A stretch of 49,410 nucleotides of DNA, from NCBI GenBank assembly GCA_023150875.1, contig JAKLKC010000051.1:1-49410 (forward strand), in the 5' to 3' direction. How positions within the stretch are numbered: position 1 is the first letter of the stretch; each line of letters begins with the position of its first letter. A program made the translations under genes and the position numbers. Below the pieces are notes generated by a model. It was not told where the DNA came from. It saw nothing but the letters and a program-made list of their open reading frames with translations, and made no database searches. The stretch is from Myxococcota bacterium. GTDB taxonomy: Bacteria; Myxococcota_A; UBA796; UBA9615; JAKLKC01. Of this stretch, positions 17,794 to 24,817 are shown in pieces.

Positions 17794-19431
17794 ATGCCGC
17801 CCCGTCCCGCCCTCCCCGCCGCTCCTCCCCTCCCCCACTCCCCCGCCCGGGGCGCGATGCGCCGCCTGGCGGGGAAGGAGCGGGTGAAGGTCCTGTTCGT
17901 CCGCCCTCCCCACGCCTACTGGCCCATCATCAACCAGTCGGACAACTTCTTGATACCGCTGGGTTATCCGGTGCTGGCGGCGTGGCTGCGGGAGAAGCTC
18001 GACTTCGTGGACGTCGAGATCCTGGACTGCTGCGTCGAGAACGTGGGCTTCCGCTCGCTGAAGCGCGAGATCCGCCGCCGTGCCCCGGACGTGGTCGCCA
18101 TCGGCGAGAAGGTGGTCTACGCCGACGACGCGCTCCGGGCGTTCCGCACCGCCAAGGAGGCGGATCCGGAAGTCGTCACCGTGGCGGGCGGCCACATCTT
18201 CACCCACGCCCCCGAGTGGGCGCTGAGGGAGTGCGGGGCCCTGGACTACGTGATCCGCTACGAGGGCGAGCTGGCGATGCAGCGCTTCCTCGAGGTCGCC
18301 CGGGAGGGCCGCCCCGAGGAGGACGCCCCCAGCCTGTGCTGGCTGGAGGGGGGCGGGATGCGGACCACGCCGCTGGCCCCCGCCGTCCGGGACCTGGACG
18401 AGCTGCCCCCCGCGGCCTTCGACCTGATGCCGGTGCAGAAGTACTCCCCCTTCGGGATGCTCTGGCCCCGGGCGGCCACGATCCAGCGGGGGCGCGGCTG
18501 CGTGGACACCTGCCGATTCTGCTCGTGGATCGCCATGGAGAACCGCCACGAGGACGACGGCCAGGGGGGGATCGCCCACCGGCCGTGGTTCCGGTCCAAG
18601 TCGGTGGAGCACGTGATCGAGGAGATCGACGTCCTCTACAACCGGTACGGGATCCGCTACCTGTTCTGGGTGGACGCCACCTGGAACGTGGACGACCGCT
18701 GGTTGAACGCGTTCTGCGACGAGGTGCTGCGGCGGGACTGGAAGCTGGGCTGGTGGGCCTTCACGCGCTACGACCTCCTGCCCCGGCAGCACGAGAACGG
18801 CACGCTGCGCAAGATGGTCGACGCGGGGCTGCGCCACGTCCTGGTGGGGGTGGAGCGCCCCGGCGCGGAGGCGCTGGACTGGCTGAGCAAGCACCGCTAC
18901 GGCGAGAACGAGGCGGTGCGCGCCTTCCACCTGCTCCGGGACCACTACCCCGAGGTCTTCCGCCAGGGTACGTTCATCACCGGGATCCGCTCCGACACCG
19001 CCGAGTCCATCCGCGAGCTGCTCACCTTCGCCCACGCCTGCGACCTGGACTTCGCCGCCTTCCACCCCTGCACCCCCTTCCCGGGCACGGCCCTGTACGA
19101 GGAGGCGAAGCGGAACGGCTGGCTGGAGGTCACCGACTTCTCGCGCTACGACATGTTCGACCCGGTGATGCCGACGGAGCACCTCACCCGCGCCGAGGTC
19201 GCCCGCTGGACCACCTGGTGCCAGCAGAACTTCGTCCTCAAGAAGCCCGGCCGCTACTTCAGCCGGATGCTGAGCCCCCACACGGTCCGCCGCCGCCTGC
19301 ACTGGTGGTTCTTCCTGGCCATCAACCGCGTGATGATGGTCCAGGCGTGGAACCACCTGCGCGGCCGGGAGGAGTTCCAGGGCTTCGCGGGGGTGAACAA
19401 GCTGTGGAAGCCGACGTGGTACGAGGCGTGA
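17794..19431 (+). CDS. B12-binding-type radical SAM enzyme
   Basis: 545 residues. The N-terminal half is a cobalamin-binding-like Rossmann domain (VKVLFVRPPHAYWPI, VVAIGEKVVYADDAL, VVTVAGGHIFTHAP) without the DxHxxG motif. A radical SAM domain follows, with the [4Fe-4S] motif C236-x3-C240-x2-C243 in GRGCVDTCRFCSW. The SAM-binding/GGE-like region and LRHVLVGVERPGAEALDWLS follow. The C-terminal part is rich in Trp, Arg and hydrophobics and may sit on the membrane. The family includes BchE-like cyclases, methyltransferases and lipid-modifying enzymes, so substrate assignment is not possible. GAGGGATCCCG precedes ATG 17794; an ATG at 17857 is the alternative. Confidence 0.88.
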   Translation: MPPRPALPAAPPLPHSPARGAMRRLAGKERVKVLFVRPPHAYWPIINQSDNFLIPLGYPVLAAWLREKLDFVDVEILDCCVENVGFRSLKREIRRRAPDVVAIGEKVVYADDALRAFRTAKEADPEVVTVAGGHIFTHAPEWALRECGALDYVIRYEGELAMQRFLEVAREGRPEEDAPSLCWLEGGGMRTTPLAPAVRDLDELPPAAFDLMPVQKYSPFGMLWPRAATIQRGRGCVDTCRFCSWIAMENRHEDDGQGGIAHRPWFRSKSVEHVIEEIDVLYNRYGIRYLFWVDATWNVDDRWLNAFCDEVLRRDWKLGWWAFTRYDLLPRQHENGTLRKMVDAGLRHVLVGVERPGAEALDWLSKHRYGENEAVRAFHLLRDHYPEVFRQGTFITGIRSDTAESIRELLTFAHACDLDFAAFHPCTPFPGTALYEEAKRNGWLEVTDFSRYDMFDPVMPTEHLTRAEVARWTTWCQQNFVLKKPGRYFSRMLSPHTVRRRLHWWFFLAINRVMMVQAWNHLRGREEFQGFAGVNKLWKPTWYEA

Positions 19432-19453
19432 CCCGCCGGACTGGGGGGCGCGC

Positions 19454-19906
19454 ATGAAGATCTGGGTCGACGCCGACGGGTGCCCGAACCCGGTGAAGGA
19501 GATCCTCTACCGCGCCGCCGAGCGGCTCGCGATCCCCCTGATCCTGGTGGCGAATCGCCCCATGCGGGTGCCCCGCTCGGCCCACATCCGCACCGTCCAG
19601 GTGCCCGGAGGCTTCGACGCCGCCGACGAGCACATCGCCCAGCAGGTGGAGGCCGGGGACCTGGTGATCACCGGCGACATCCCCCTGGCCGCCCAGGTGC
19701 TCGCCCGCGGCGCCCACGCCATGGACACCCGGGGCGGGCTCTTCTCCGAGGACACCATCCAGGAGCGCCTGACCATGCGGAGCGTCCTGGAGCAGCTCCG
19801 GGGCGGCGGCGTGGTCACCGGCGGCCCCTCGTCCTACGGCCCGTCGGACCGGCTGGCCTTCGCCAACCAGCTCGACCGCTTCCTTTCCCGCCGCTCCCGC
19901 CCGTAG
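19454..19906 (+). CDS. UPF0178 (YaiI/YqxD) family protein
   Basis: 150 residues starting MKIWVDADGCPNPVKEILYR, which is the family signature, with LVANRPMRVPRS, VQVPGGFDAADEHIAQQV and VITGDIPLAAQVLARGAHAM. It is a PIN-like fold of unknown biochemical role, and the Asp residues are conserved. Its last 24 codons overlap, antisense, the 3' end of what was once a convergent membrane-protein gene; a diverged second copy of this 3' end occurs at 24689-24779. It closes the conserved block on the left side of the accessory island. Confidence 0.92.
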   Translation: MKIWVDADGCPNPVKEILYRAAERLAIPLILVANRPMRVPRSAHIRTVQVPGGFDAADEHIAQQVEAGDLVITGDIPLAAQVLARGAHAMDTRGGLFSEDTIQERLTMRSVLEQLRGGGVVTGGPSSYGPSDRLAFANQLDRFLSRRSRP

Positions 19907-19950
19907 GCGAGGCGCCCCGACCCGATCCCCTCCAGGGCGTGCTCCAGCGG
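19822..19950. repeat. Left copy of the 129 bp direct repeat flanking the island
   Basis: Aligns without gaps to 24689-24817 (offset 4867). The stretch from 19851 is about 90% identical, including the 27-base block from CCCGCCCGTAGGCGAGGCGC onward; the first ~30 bases are more diverged. On the plus strand it carries the UPF0178 3' end; on the minus strand it carries a remnant of the membrane-protein C-terminus (EHALEGIGSGRLAYGRERRE), including its TAG at 19834-19836. A GCGGGC-GGA-GCCCGC hairpin (19947-19961) sits exactly at its right border. Confidence 0.85.
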
Positions 19951-20069
19951 GCGGAGCCCGCGCCCTCGGGAGCGCAGCGCCCTCGCCCGCGTGGAGTGGG
20001 ACAGCGGAGACGGCCGCACACGATCCGCGCCCGACCGAAGTCCCCTGGGAACCGCACCTCGACGTCCGC

Positions 20070-20098
20070 TTGCATGAAACTAAAGCCTCACTTAATGT
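20070..20098 (+). promoter_or_regulatory. Promoter of abiEi, predicting a leaderless mRNA
   Basis: TTGCAT (20070-20075) and TAATGT (20093-20098) are separated by 17 bases in an AT-rich patch. The expected start site, about seven bases downstream, falls on the GTG start codon at 20105, and no Shine-Dalgarno precedes that codon. Confidence 0.5.
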
Positions 20099-20104
20099 TC
20101 TTGC

Positions 20105-20689
20105 GTGGGCAGAGCGACCACCCCATCACCCGACTGGGACCGCCTCTTCGAGGTCGCGGCGGCCCAGGAAGGGCTCTTCACGACGCGGCAGGCGGCCGAG
20201 GCCGGTTACTCGCCGCAGTTGCTCGCGCATCACCTGAGGGCGGGGCGAATGCTCCGGGTGCGACGCGGCGTGTACCGCCTCGTGCACTTCCCAGCGGGCG
20301 ACCACGAGGACCTGGCGGCGATCTGGCTCTGGTCGGAGCGGCAGGGGGTGTTCTCTCACCAGACCGCGCTCGCTCTGCACGACCTCTCGGACGTCCTGCC
20401 GGCACAGGTCCACGTCACGCTTCCGGCGGCGTGGCACAAGCGGCGGCTACGCGAACCGGAGGGGGTGGTCCTGCACTACGGCGACATGGCCGAGAGCGAC
20501 TGGCAATGGTTTGGGCCCGTGCCGGCGACGGCGCCGCAGCGCACGCTGGAGGACTGCGCGGCGGGGCACCTCCCGCCCGAGCTGCTGCGGGGGGCCGTCC
20601 TGGACGCACTGGACCGCGGTCTGGTCGCGCGCATCGACCTCGCCGCCGTCGAGGCCGCGCTCTCGCCCTTCGGAGGGCTCGCGCCATGA
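20105..20689 (+). CDS. abiEi: AbiEi-type antitoxin/transcriptional regulator
   Basis: 194 residues. The N-terminal winged-helix domain (AAAQEGLFTTRQAAEAGYSP, then LAHHLRAGRMLRVRRGVYRL) is typical of type IV antitoxins that repress their own promoter. A C-terminal domain follows (GVFSHQTALALHDLSDVLPA, VHVTLPAAWHKRR, GLVARIDLAAVEAAL) that counteracts the nucleotidyltransferase toxin in the family. It appears intact. Its TGA overlaps the ATG of the toxin gene (ATGA, 20686-20689), the usual arrangement, but that toxin is truncated. Confidence 0.87.
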   Translation: MGRATTPSPDWDRLFEVAAAQEGLFTTRQAAEAGYSPQLLAHHLRAGRMLRVRRGVYRLVHFPAGDHEDLAAIWLWSERQGVFSHQTALALHDLSDVLPAQVHVTLPAAWHKRRLREPEGVVLHYGDMAESDWQWFGPVPATAPQRTLEDCAAGHLPPELLRGAVLDALDRGLVARIDLAAVEAALSPFGGLAP

Positions 20690-21309
20690 CGCAGGAGTAC
20701 CGCACCGCCGCCGCGTTCAAGCAGGCGCTCGATCACCGGATCCGTACGGCGTCTACCTCGGGCACCGACTTCGCTCGACGGCGCCAGCTCGTGGTGTTCG
20801 ATCGCTTCCTCACGCGCGTCGCCTTCGAGCTCGGACGCGCGAACGAGCACGCGGTCCTTGCGCCGATGGGGGGCGTACGTCTCCCAGTACCGCCGGTTGG
20901 TCTCCTGGCGGCGCTGCTTCTGGCAGGGCTCCGCCGAGCAGGCCCGTTGGCGACCGGCAACCCGCGGATCGGGACGGAACACGGAGTGGCAGAACGGACA
21001 GCGCTGACGACGGGCCACCGCCGGGCGACCTCCACGGGGGAGGTGGCTGCCCACGCTCCGGCGCTACCCGACGGGCAGCACGAACGGCAGGAGGGCGTTG
21101 GTCCTAATCTCCGTGAGCGGGGGCGGTACACTTCTCGTGAGCGGTCAGGAGTCCGGGCGGTTACGAACGAGAGGGCGTGCCTGCGGCGTTACGGGGTCAC
21201 CGCTTCGCCTACGAAATACCCCCCGACACGCCTCCGTGCGCACCGCATTCCTTGCGCTCGGCACGGCTGCGTTCGTCAGGCGACGCCCATCCGCTGGCAA
21301 ACGAGCTAG
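20686..21309 (+). pseudogene. abiEii: Truncated AbiEii-type toxin gene fused to unrelated sequence
   Basis: Only the first ~58 residues resemble AbiEii nucleotidyltransferase toxins: MTQEYRTAAAFKQALDHRIR, then RRQLVVFDRFLTRVAFELGR and a trailing AVL. Homology stops near 20859, before the GSx10DxD-type nucleotidyltransferase core. The frame continues by chance for another 150 Arg/Pro-rich residues, across a minus-strand IS remnant, to a stop at 21307-21309. The product cannot be an active toxin. The break coincides with the edge of the zinc-finger remnant, so insertion of that element probably destroyed the gene. Confidence 0.75.
20854..21054 (-). pseudogene. Remnant of a zinc-finger ORF of the kind found beside transposases
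   Basis: Residues ~18-67 of the minus-strand frame read RCPFCHSVFRPDPRVAGRQR, then a Cys pair spaced A-C-S-A-E-P-C, then KQRRQETNRRYWETY. This C-x2-C...C-x4-C pattern with the PDPRV-x3-R-Q motif is familiar from small proteins carried next to IS transposases. It runs straight into the antisense of abiEii at ~20855, so the C-terminal part is lost. No transposase gene survives beside it. Confidence 0.55.
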
Positions 21310-21376
21310 GAGTCGGTAGCGGACGGACTTGGCTTGGCGTAGGCTCCAACTTGGTCCAGGAGCACCGGCACAACCC
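21055..21376. other. 322 bases without a recognisable gene
   Basis: Probable leftover IS or junction DNA. The only visible structure is a pair of CGTGAGCGG direct repeats at 21112-21120 and 21136-21144. A possible AGGAG ribosome site for the next gene lies at 21357-21361. No recognisable protein remnant on either strand. Confidence 0.5.
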
Positions 21377-22732
21377 ATGTCCCCGACTCCCCCCCGCAGC
21401 GGTCCTGCCATTGCGGACACGCTTGTCGCCGAGGCCGCGCAGGAGTTGCCCGAGCCCATCGTCCTGAACCACTGTACAGTGGTGGGGCAGGTGGTCAATT
21501 TCGACCGGCGGTTCGTCCAGGAGTTCACCCTTCGCCTCAAACCCTCCCACCTATCAGCGAAGGCCAGGAGGTCCCTTCTTCCCCGGGATGGCGACATCGG
21601 TCCCGCCAAAGCGCGGCTCCTTCATGCTCTATGGCGGGCATCTGAGCCAGACTCCGGTAATCGTGCGGGCAAGGGGTCTTGGCTTAGCCACGAGGACCTT
21701 CGCAGCGCTGGCATCGTCACCGCAAGAGACTTGGCACCGGTCCTCAGTGACTTACGGAGGCGCCTGTGCATTAGCGAGAAGCACCTAGAACTGGCCTCCG
21801 ACCTGATTCCAGACTATGTGCGAACAAAGAGCGATTCGCTGCGGGGGTTGTGCGCACAGTTCGACCGGACAGCACAGCCCAAGCTGACGACGGACCAAGC
21901 CCAAGCCGGGCACCCTCACGTCGTTGGCGGCAAGCCGATCCGGTTCGATAGCCTCTTGGACCTGCTGTTCTCGCTTCCCCCGTCCCCTATCTCCAGAGAG
22001 GCGGATGGGATTCGTGTTCTCACGCCGCGCCTGGACCTCGTCTTCGTGTTCGGTAGCAGCACTCACGCATTGGCGACAAACCACGCTGCCTTCGCCTGCG
22101 ATGCCCTGTGGACGCACGAGATTGCCACGGTGCTGCAACATCGAGCCCCGCCCGATACCAAAGTGTACACCCACTGCCGCCACGACTGCGACTTCCTGCA
22201 CGAAATCAAGGACCCTACCAGCCTGATGTCCCGGCTGCAACCGCACGTGGTGTCAATGGGCATGGGCGATGTGAACTCAGTGACTGCCGAGATCTTCAGG
22301 TGCCACGCGCATGTTGACCCGGACATGGAGGGTGACTGGGTGTCTCCGCTTCAGCCGCGGGTGTACGCGCCCAAGTCGTCCGTCATCATCGTTTCTCCCA
22401 CTGAGCGCCTCGAACCGACCGATGATCGGTCGTTCGGCTGGCTGTGTGGGGTGCGAAGCCCGTTCTTCGACAATAGAGTCTCCGTCATCTGTGCGGGGAC
22501 GAACGGCACGGGTACCACTGCGGCCGCCTGGGCACTACTGCAGAGCCTGGACCTGGACGCCGCAGATCATGGGTGGGCCTCACTTCCGGTGGGCAATGCG
22601 GTCGTCATCGCCAGGGAGGTAGCAAAGTCGATTTCACGCGGAGATCTAGTCAAGATTGGGGGCATCCGGTATATGTCTGTGAGCGGGCGTCCCGAATGCG
22701 TCGAATGGTACGAAGCCCATCGCAGCTCTTGA
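21377..22732 (+). CDS. Unrecognised 451-residue protein with winged-helix and Rossmann-like parts
   Basis: Lower GC and looser codon use than all neighbours, suggesting transfer. The N-terminal ~70 residues are beta-rich (NHCTVVGQVVNFDRRFVQEF). Residues ~75-135 look like a winged helix (AKARLLHALWRASEPDSGN, SHEDLRSAGIVTARDLAPVL). The C-terminal half has a loop MGMGDVNSVTAEIFR (~294-308), then FGWLCGVRSPFF (~354-364), then ICAGTNGTGTTAAAWALL (~371-388). This G-x-x-N-x-x-T ... G-x3-G-T-x3-A order resembles a nucleotide-handling Rossmann-like module seen with regulatory or conflict-system partners. No transmembrane segment. ATG 21377 is preferred over an upstream TTG (21329). I do not recognise the family; sensor or effector roles are both possible. 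Confidence 0.7.
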   Translation: MSPTPPRSGPAIADTLVAEAAQELPEPIVLNHCTVVGQVVNFDRRFVQEFTLRLKPSHLSAKARRSLLPRDGDIGPAKARLLHALWRASEPDSGNRAGKGSWLSHEDLRSAGIVTARDLAPVLSDLRRRLCISEKHLELASDLIPDYVRTKSDSLRGLCAQFDRTAQPKLTTDQAQAGHPHVVGGKPIRFDSLLDLLFSLPPSPISREADGIRVLTPRLDLVFVFGSSTHALATNHAAFACDALWTHEIATVLQHRAPPDTKVYTHCRHDCDFLHEIKDPTSLMSRLQPHVVSMGMGDVNSVTAEIFRCHAHVDPDMEGDWVSPLQPRVYAPKSSVIIVSPTERLEPTDDRSFGWLCGVRSPFFDNRVSVICAGTNGTGTTAAAWALLQSLDLDAADHGWASLPVGNAVVIAREVAKSISRGDLVKIGGIRYMSVSGRPECVEWYEAHRSS

Positions 22733-22892
22733 GAAGCAACCGGATAACACATCACCTCCAAGTTGGACACAACTCAATATTCGACGCCGCTCTTCTCCTT
22801 TCCGGAGGACGCGCTTCTACTCTGACCCGTTCGAGCCCACTCCATGGTGGGGTGACCCATCGACCGAACCGGTCGGAGAAAAGGAGAGCGAG
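22733..22892. other. Leader region of the C39-like lipoprotein gene
   Basis: 160 bases, comparatively AT-rich at the start. A short hairpin CGACCG-AAC-CGGTCG lies at 22861-22875, just ahead of the AAGGAG ribosome site. No convincing promoter pair was found. Confidence 0.4.
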
Positions 22893-23951
22893 ATGCGCAC
22901 CTCGACTGAAAGGCGCAGGCAGACGATGAAGAGCATCCTGAACGCAAGTGACGCGGCGCTGGGCTGGGTTCGCGCCGGCCTCGTCCGCACCACGCACCAT
23001 AGGCTGGCGCTCGCCTTCGCGTCGGTGCTGGCCGTTCTGTCGGTGTTCGCCGTGGGATGTACTCCTCCCAGCGGAACGGCTGCCGATACGGGCCTCGGTG
23101 ACGACGACAGCGCGGCCGAGACCGGCCAGTTCAGGAGCGACGACTTGTCGAACCTGGACGTGCCGGTCGTCGGTGAGGCGGAGGCGATGCAGATCGCGAT
23201 GACCGGCCTCAGCAAGAAGCAGTACCGGGCCACCTCGACCATCATCGGACCGATGGTGGACGCCACCGGTGCCGACATCGAGGCGTACGAAGTGACGGTC
23301 AACGGAGGCGACCACGTGCTGCTGCGCTACGTCAACGCCGACACCGGTGAGCTGATGACGGACAAGGACGCCCGCCACGACATCGTCGCCGAGCCCAACC
23401 TCGGCGATCTGCCGGACGGCGCGCACGCCGCCTACTACACCTCGTGCCCGGGCGGCTGGCCGCTGTGCATCTACGACCCGGACTCGATCACCTTCTACAG
23501 CCAGCGGGACCCCAGCTGGTCCGGCAAGCCGCTCGGCTTCGGTCCGTCCACCATCGGTTCGGCCGGCTGCGTCCTCAGCTCCTACGCCATGATGCTGCGC
23601 AAGAACGGACGCGGCACCCGGAACCCGGATGAGCTGAACTCGCTGGGCAAGGAGCACCGGGAGGACGCCTACGGCTACTGCTTCAGCGGCGACCTGATCA
23701 AGCACAAGTGCATCGCAGAACGCTCCGGTGCCAGCCTGTCAACGCTCAGCGTCGACCAGGTGTGGAGCACGCTGGCAAGCGGAAAGGCGGTGGTGGCCTA
23801 CGGCTACTCCACCTGCCTGGGCAGCAATCATGCTCAGATGCTGTGGGGCCACGACGGCTCCCGGTACTGGACCAAGGACCCGTGGTACGACTGGACCACT
23901 CAGGACCAGGCGATGTGCCTCAACTCGCCGACCTACCGGCTCATGAAGTGA
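22893..23951 (+). CDS. Lipoprotein with C39-like papain-fold peptidase domain
   Basis: 352 residues. The ATG has AAGGAG five bases upstream. A long basic n-region precedes a hydrophobic stretch and lipobox (LAVLSVFAVGC, Cys56). A DDDSA-containing spacer (~residues 70-73) follows, then a small alpha/beta domain (~95-160). The papain-like C39_2-type domain (~200-350) has FYSQRDPSWSGKPLGF, with predicted nucleophile C226 in IGSAGCVLSSYAMML, H313 in GSNHAQMLWG and D329 in WTKDPWY. Several extra Cys suggest disulfides. It is probably an outer-membrane or surface peptidase; the substrate is unknown. A terminator follows. Confidence 0.82.
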   Translation: MRTSTERRRQTMKSILNASDAALGWVRAGLVRTTHHRLALAFASVLAVLSVFAVGCTPPSGTAADTGLGDDDSAAETGQFRSDDLSNLDVPVVGEAEAMQIAMTGLSKKQYRATSTIIGPMVDATGADIEAYEVTVNGGDHVLLRYVNADTGELMTDKDARHDIVAEPNLGDLPDGAHAAYYTSCPGGWPLCIYDPDSITFYSQRDPSWSGKPLGFGPSTIGSAGCVLSSYAMMLRKNGRGTRNPDELNSLGKEHREDAYGYCFSGDLIKHKCIAERSGASLSTLSVDQVWSTLASGKAVVAYGYSTCLGSNHAQMLWGHDGSRYWTKDPWYDWTTQDQAMCLNSPTYRLMK

Positions 23952-23962
23952 TGGGAAGGTGG

Positions 23963-24004
23963 GCAGGGGGAGCGATCAACAACCGATCCCCCTGCTCTTC
24001 CTTT
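23963..24004 (+). terminator. Rho-independent terminator after the C39-like gene
   Basis: Stem GCAGGGGGA (23963-23971) and TCCCCCTGC (23987-23995) with a 15-base loop, followed by TCTTCCTTT. It starts 12 bases after the stop codon. Confidence 0.6.
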
Positions 24005-24264
24005 CGGCGTCGGCGGCATGCACCATCGGGGAGCTGGCGACGGTGGCCGGCTTGGTCGCCTCCCGCGGAGGGTGAGCGCGGAATGCCGCAGGTCTAGGGT
24101 AACCGCCCGAACTCCCCCCCTTCCCCCCACGGCCCGTACGCACCCGGCGACTTGCCCCCCCCCCCGCGCAGGACGAGGAGGAGCGCTTCCTGCCGGGGGT
24201 GGATGCGCTGAGACCGCGGTGGCCGCTGGGGGTCAGCCCTGCGGGGTTCCGCGCCGGTGGCCGT
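24005..24264. other. Gene-free GC-rich stretch
   Basis: No credible coding signal on either strand; short frames are Pro/Arg-rich. A poly-C tract lies near 24150-24163. Probably decayed mobile-element DNA leading into the IS66 remnant. Confidence 0.4.
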
Positions 24265-24459
24265 CGCATCGGTGGCCCTGGGGAGCAGGCCGCGCGACTC
24301 CGCCCAGGCTCGGGGGGTCAGCTCCCCGACTCAATAGGCCGGCCAGCGTGGGAGCTTGCCGAGCACGGCGGTCATGTAGTCGTGCGGATTGAGTCCAAGC
24401 ACTCGACAAGACGCCATGACCGAGTACAGCGTCGCCGTCCTCTCGGCGCCGACGTCGGA
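24265..24459 (-). pseudogene. IS66-family transposase C-terminal remnant
   Basis: The minus-strand frame reads SDVGAERTATLYSVMASC, then LGLNPHDYMTAVLGKLPRWP, then PAY, a stop (TGA at 24333-24331) and VGELTPRAWAESRGLL. This is the end of an IS66 TnpC-type transposase (A-x-L-Y-S-x-x-x-S-C-x-x-x-G-x-x-P; L-x-x-x-P; E-L-x-P-x-x-W). The stop most simply reflects CGA to TGA. Everything N-terminal is missing, so it is inactive. Confidence 0.65.
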
Positions 24460-24688
24460 CACTCCGGGCGATCCACTGAGGCCGGCCGGGGGGCCCCCTC
24501 CGAACCACCGACCGCCCTCCTCAGCACGCTCCGGACTCCCTATCCCCTCGCCGCACCGCCGAGCCGCGCAGGCATCCCCCCTCCCGGCCCCCAGCACCCA
24601 CCCCGCCCGAATGCGGCCGACCTCCGCCTCCTCGGCGTTGCCCGCCTCAAGAACGGGGTTCCTTCACCCGAATCAAGTGTTGGTGCCT
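24460..24688. other. Gene-free stretch between the IS66 remnant and the right repeat
   Basis: About 230 bases rich in C runs. I see no coding or regulatory signal in it. Confidence 0.4.
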
Positions 24689-24817
24689 GCCCCCCCTCTC
24701 CTACAGCCCTTCCCCCCGGCTGGCCTTCGCCAGCCCGCTCGACCGCTTCCTGTCCCGCCGATCCCGCCCGTAGGCGAGGCGCCCCGACCCGACCTCCTCA
24801 AGGGCGTGCTCCAGCAG
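24689..24817. repeat. Right copy of the 129 bp direct repeat flanking the island
   Basis: Partner of 19822-19950. On the plus strand it is a degenerate UPF0178 3' end reading RLAFASPLDRFLSRRSRP then TAG (24771-24773). On the minus strand it encodes the true C-terminus of the membrane protein (EHALEEVGSGRLAYGRDRRD), ending at TAG 24703-24701. Confidence 0.85.

Larger units (their letters stand above)
19951..24688. mobile_element. Accessory island between direct repeats
   Basis: 4.7 kb separating two genes that were once convergent neighbours. It carries an AbiE locus, two transposase-related remnants, an unknown low-GC gene and a peptidase lipoprotein. No intact integrase or transposase is present, so the mechanism of arrival is not visible; homologous recombination through the diverged flanks is one option. 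GC content is visibly lower across 21400-22800 than in the flanks. Confidence 0.6.

Noticed and set aside
19834-20019. 61-residue minus-strand frame as a small gene
   Set aside because: Its second half is the duplicated C-terminus of the membrane protein and its first half is unrelated filler, so it is a remnant and not a gene.
20476-21054. 192-residue minus-strand frame as an intact zinc-finger protein
   Set aside because: Only residues ~18-67 look real; the rest is antisense to abiEi and abiEii.
24331-24597. 88-residue minus-strand frame as an intact gene
   Set aside because: The C-terminal half matches the interior of an IS66 transposase and continues after the stop, so it is a pseudogene fragment.
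23952-24690. CRISPR array or non-coding RNA in the gene-poor part of the island
   Set aside because: No regularly spaced repeats and no recognisable structured RNA; only C-rich tracts and IS debris.
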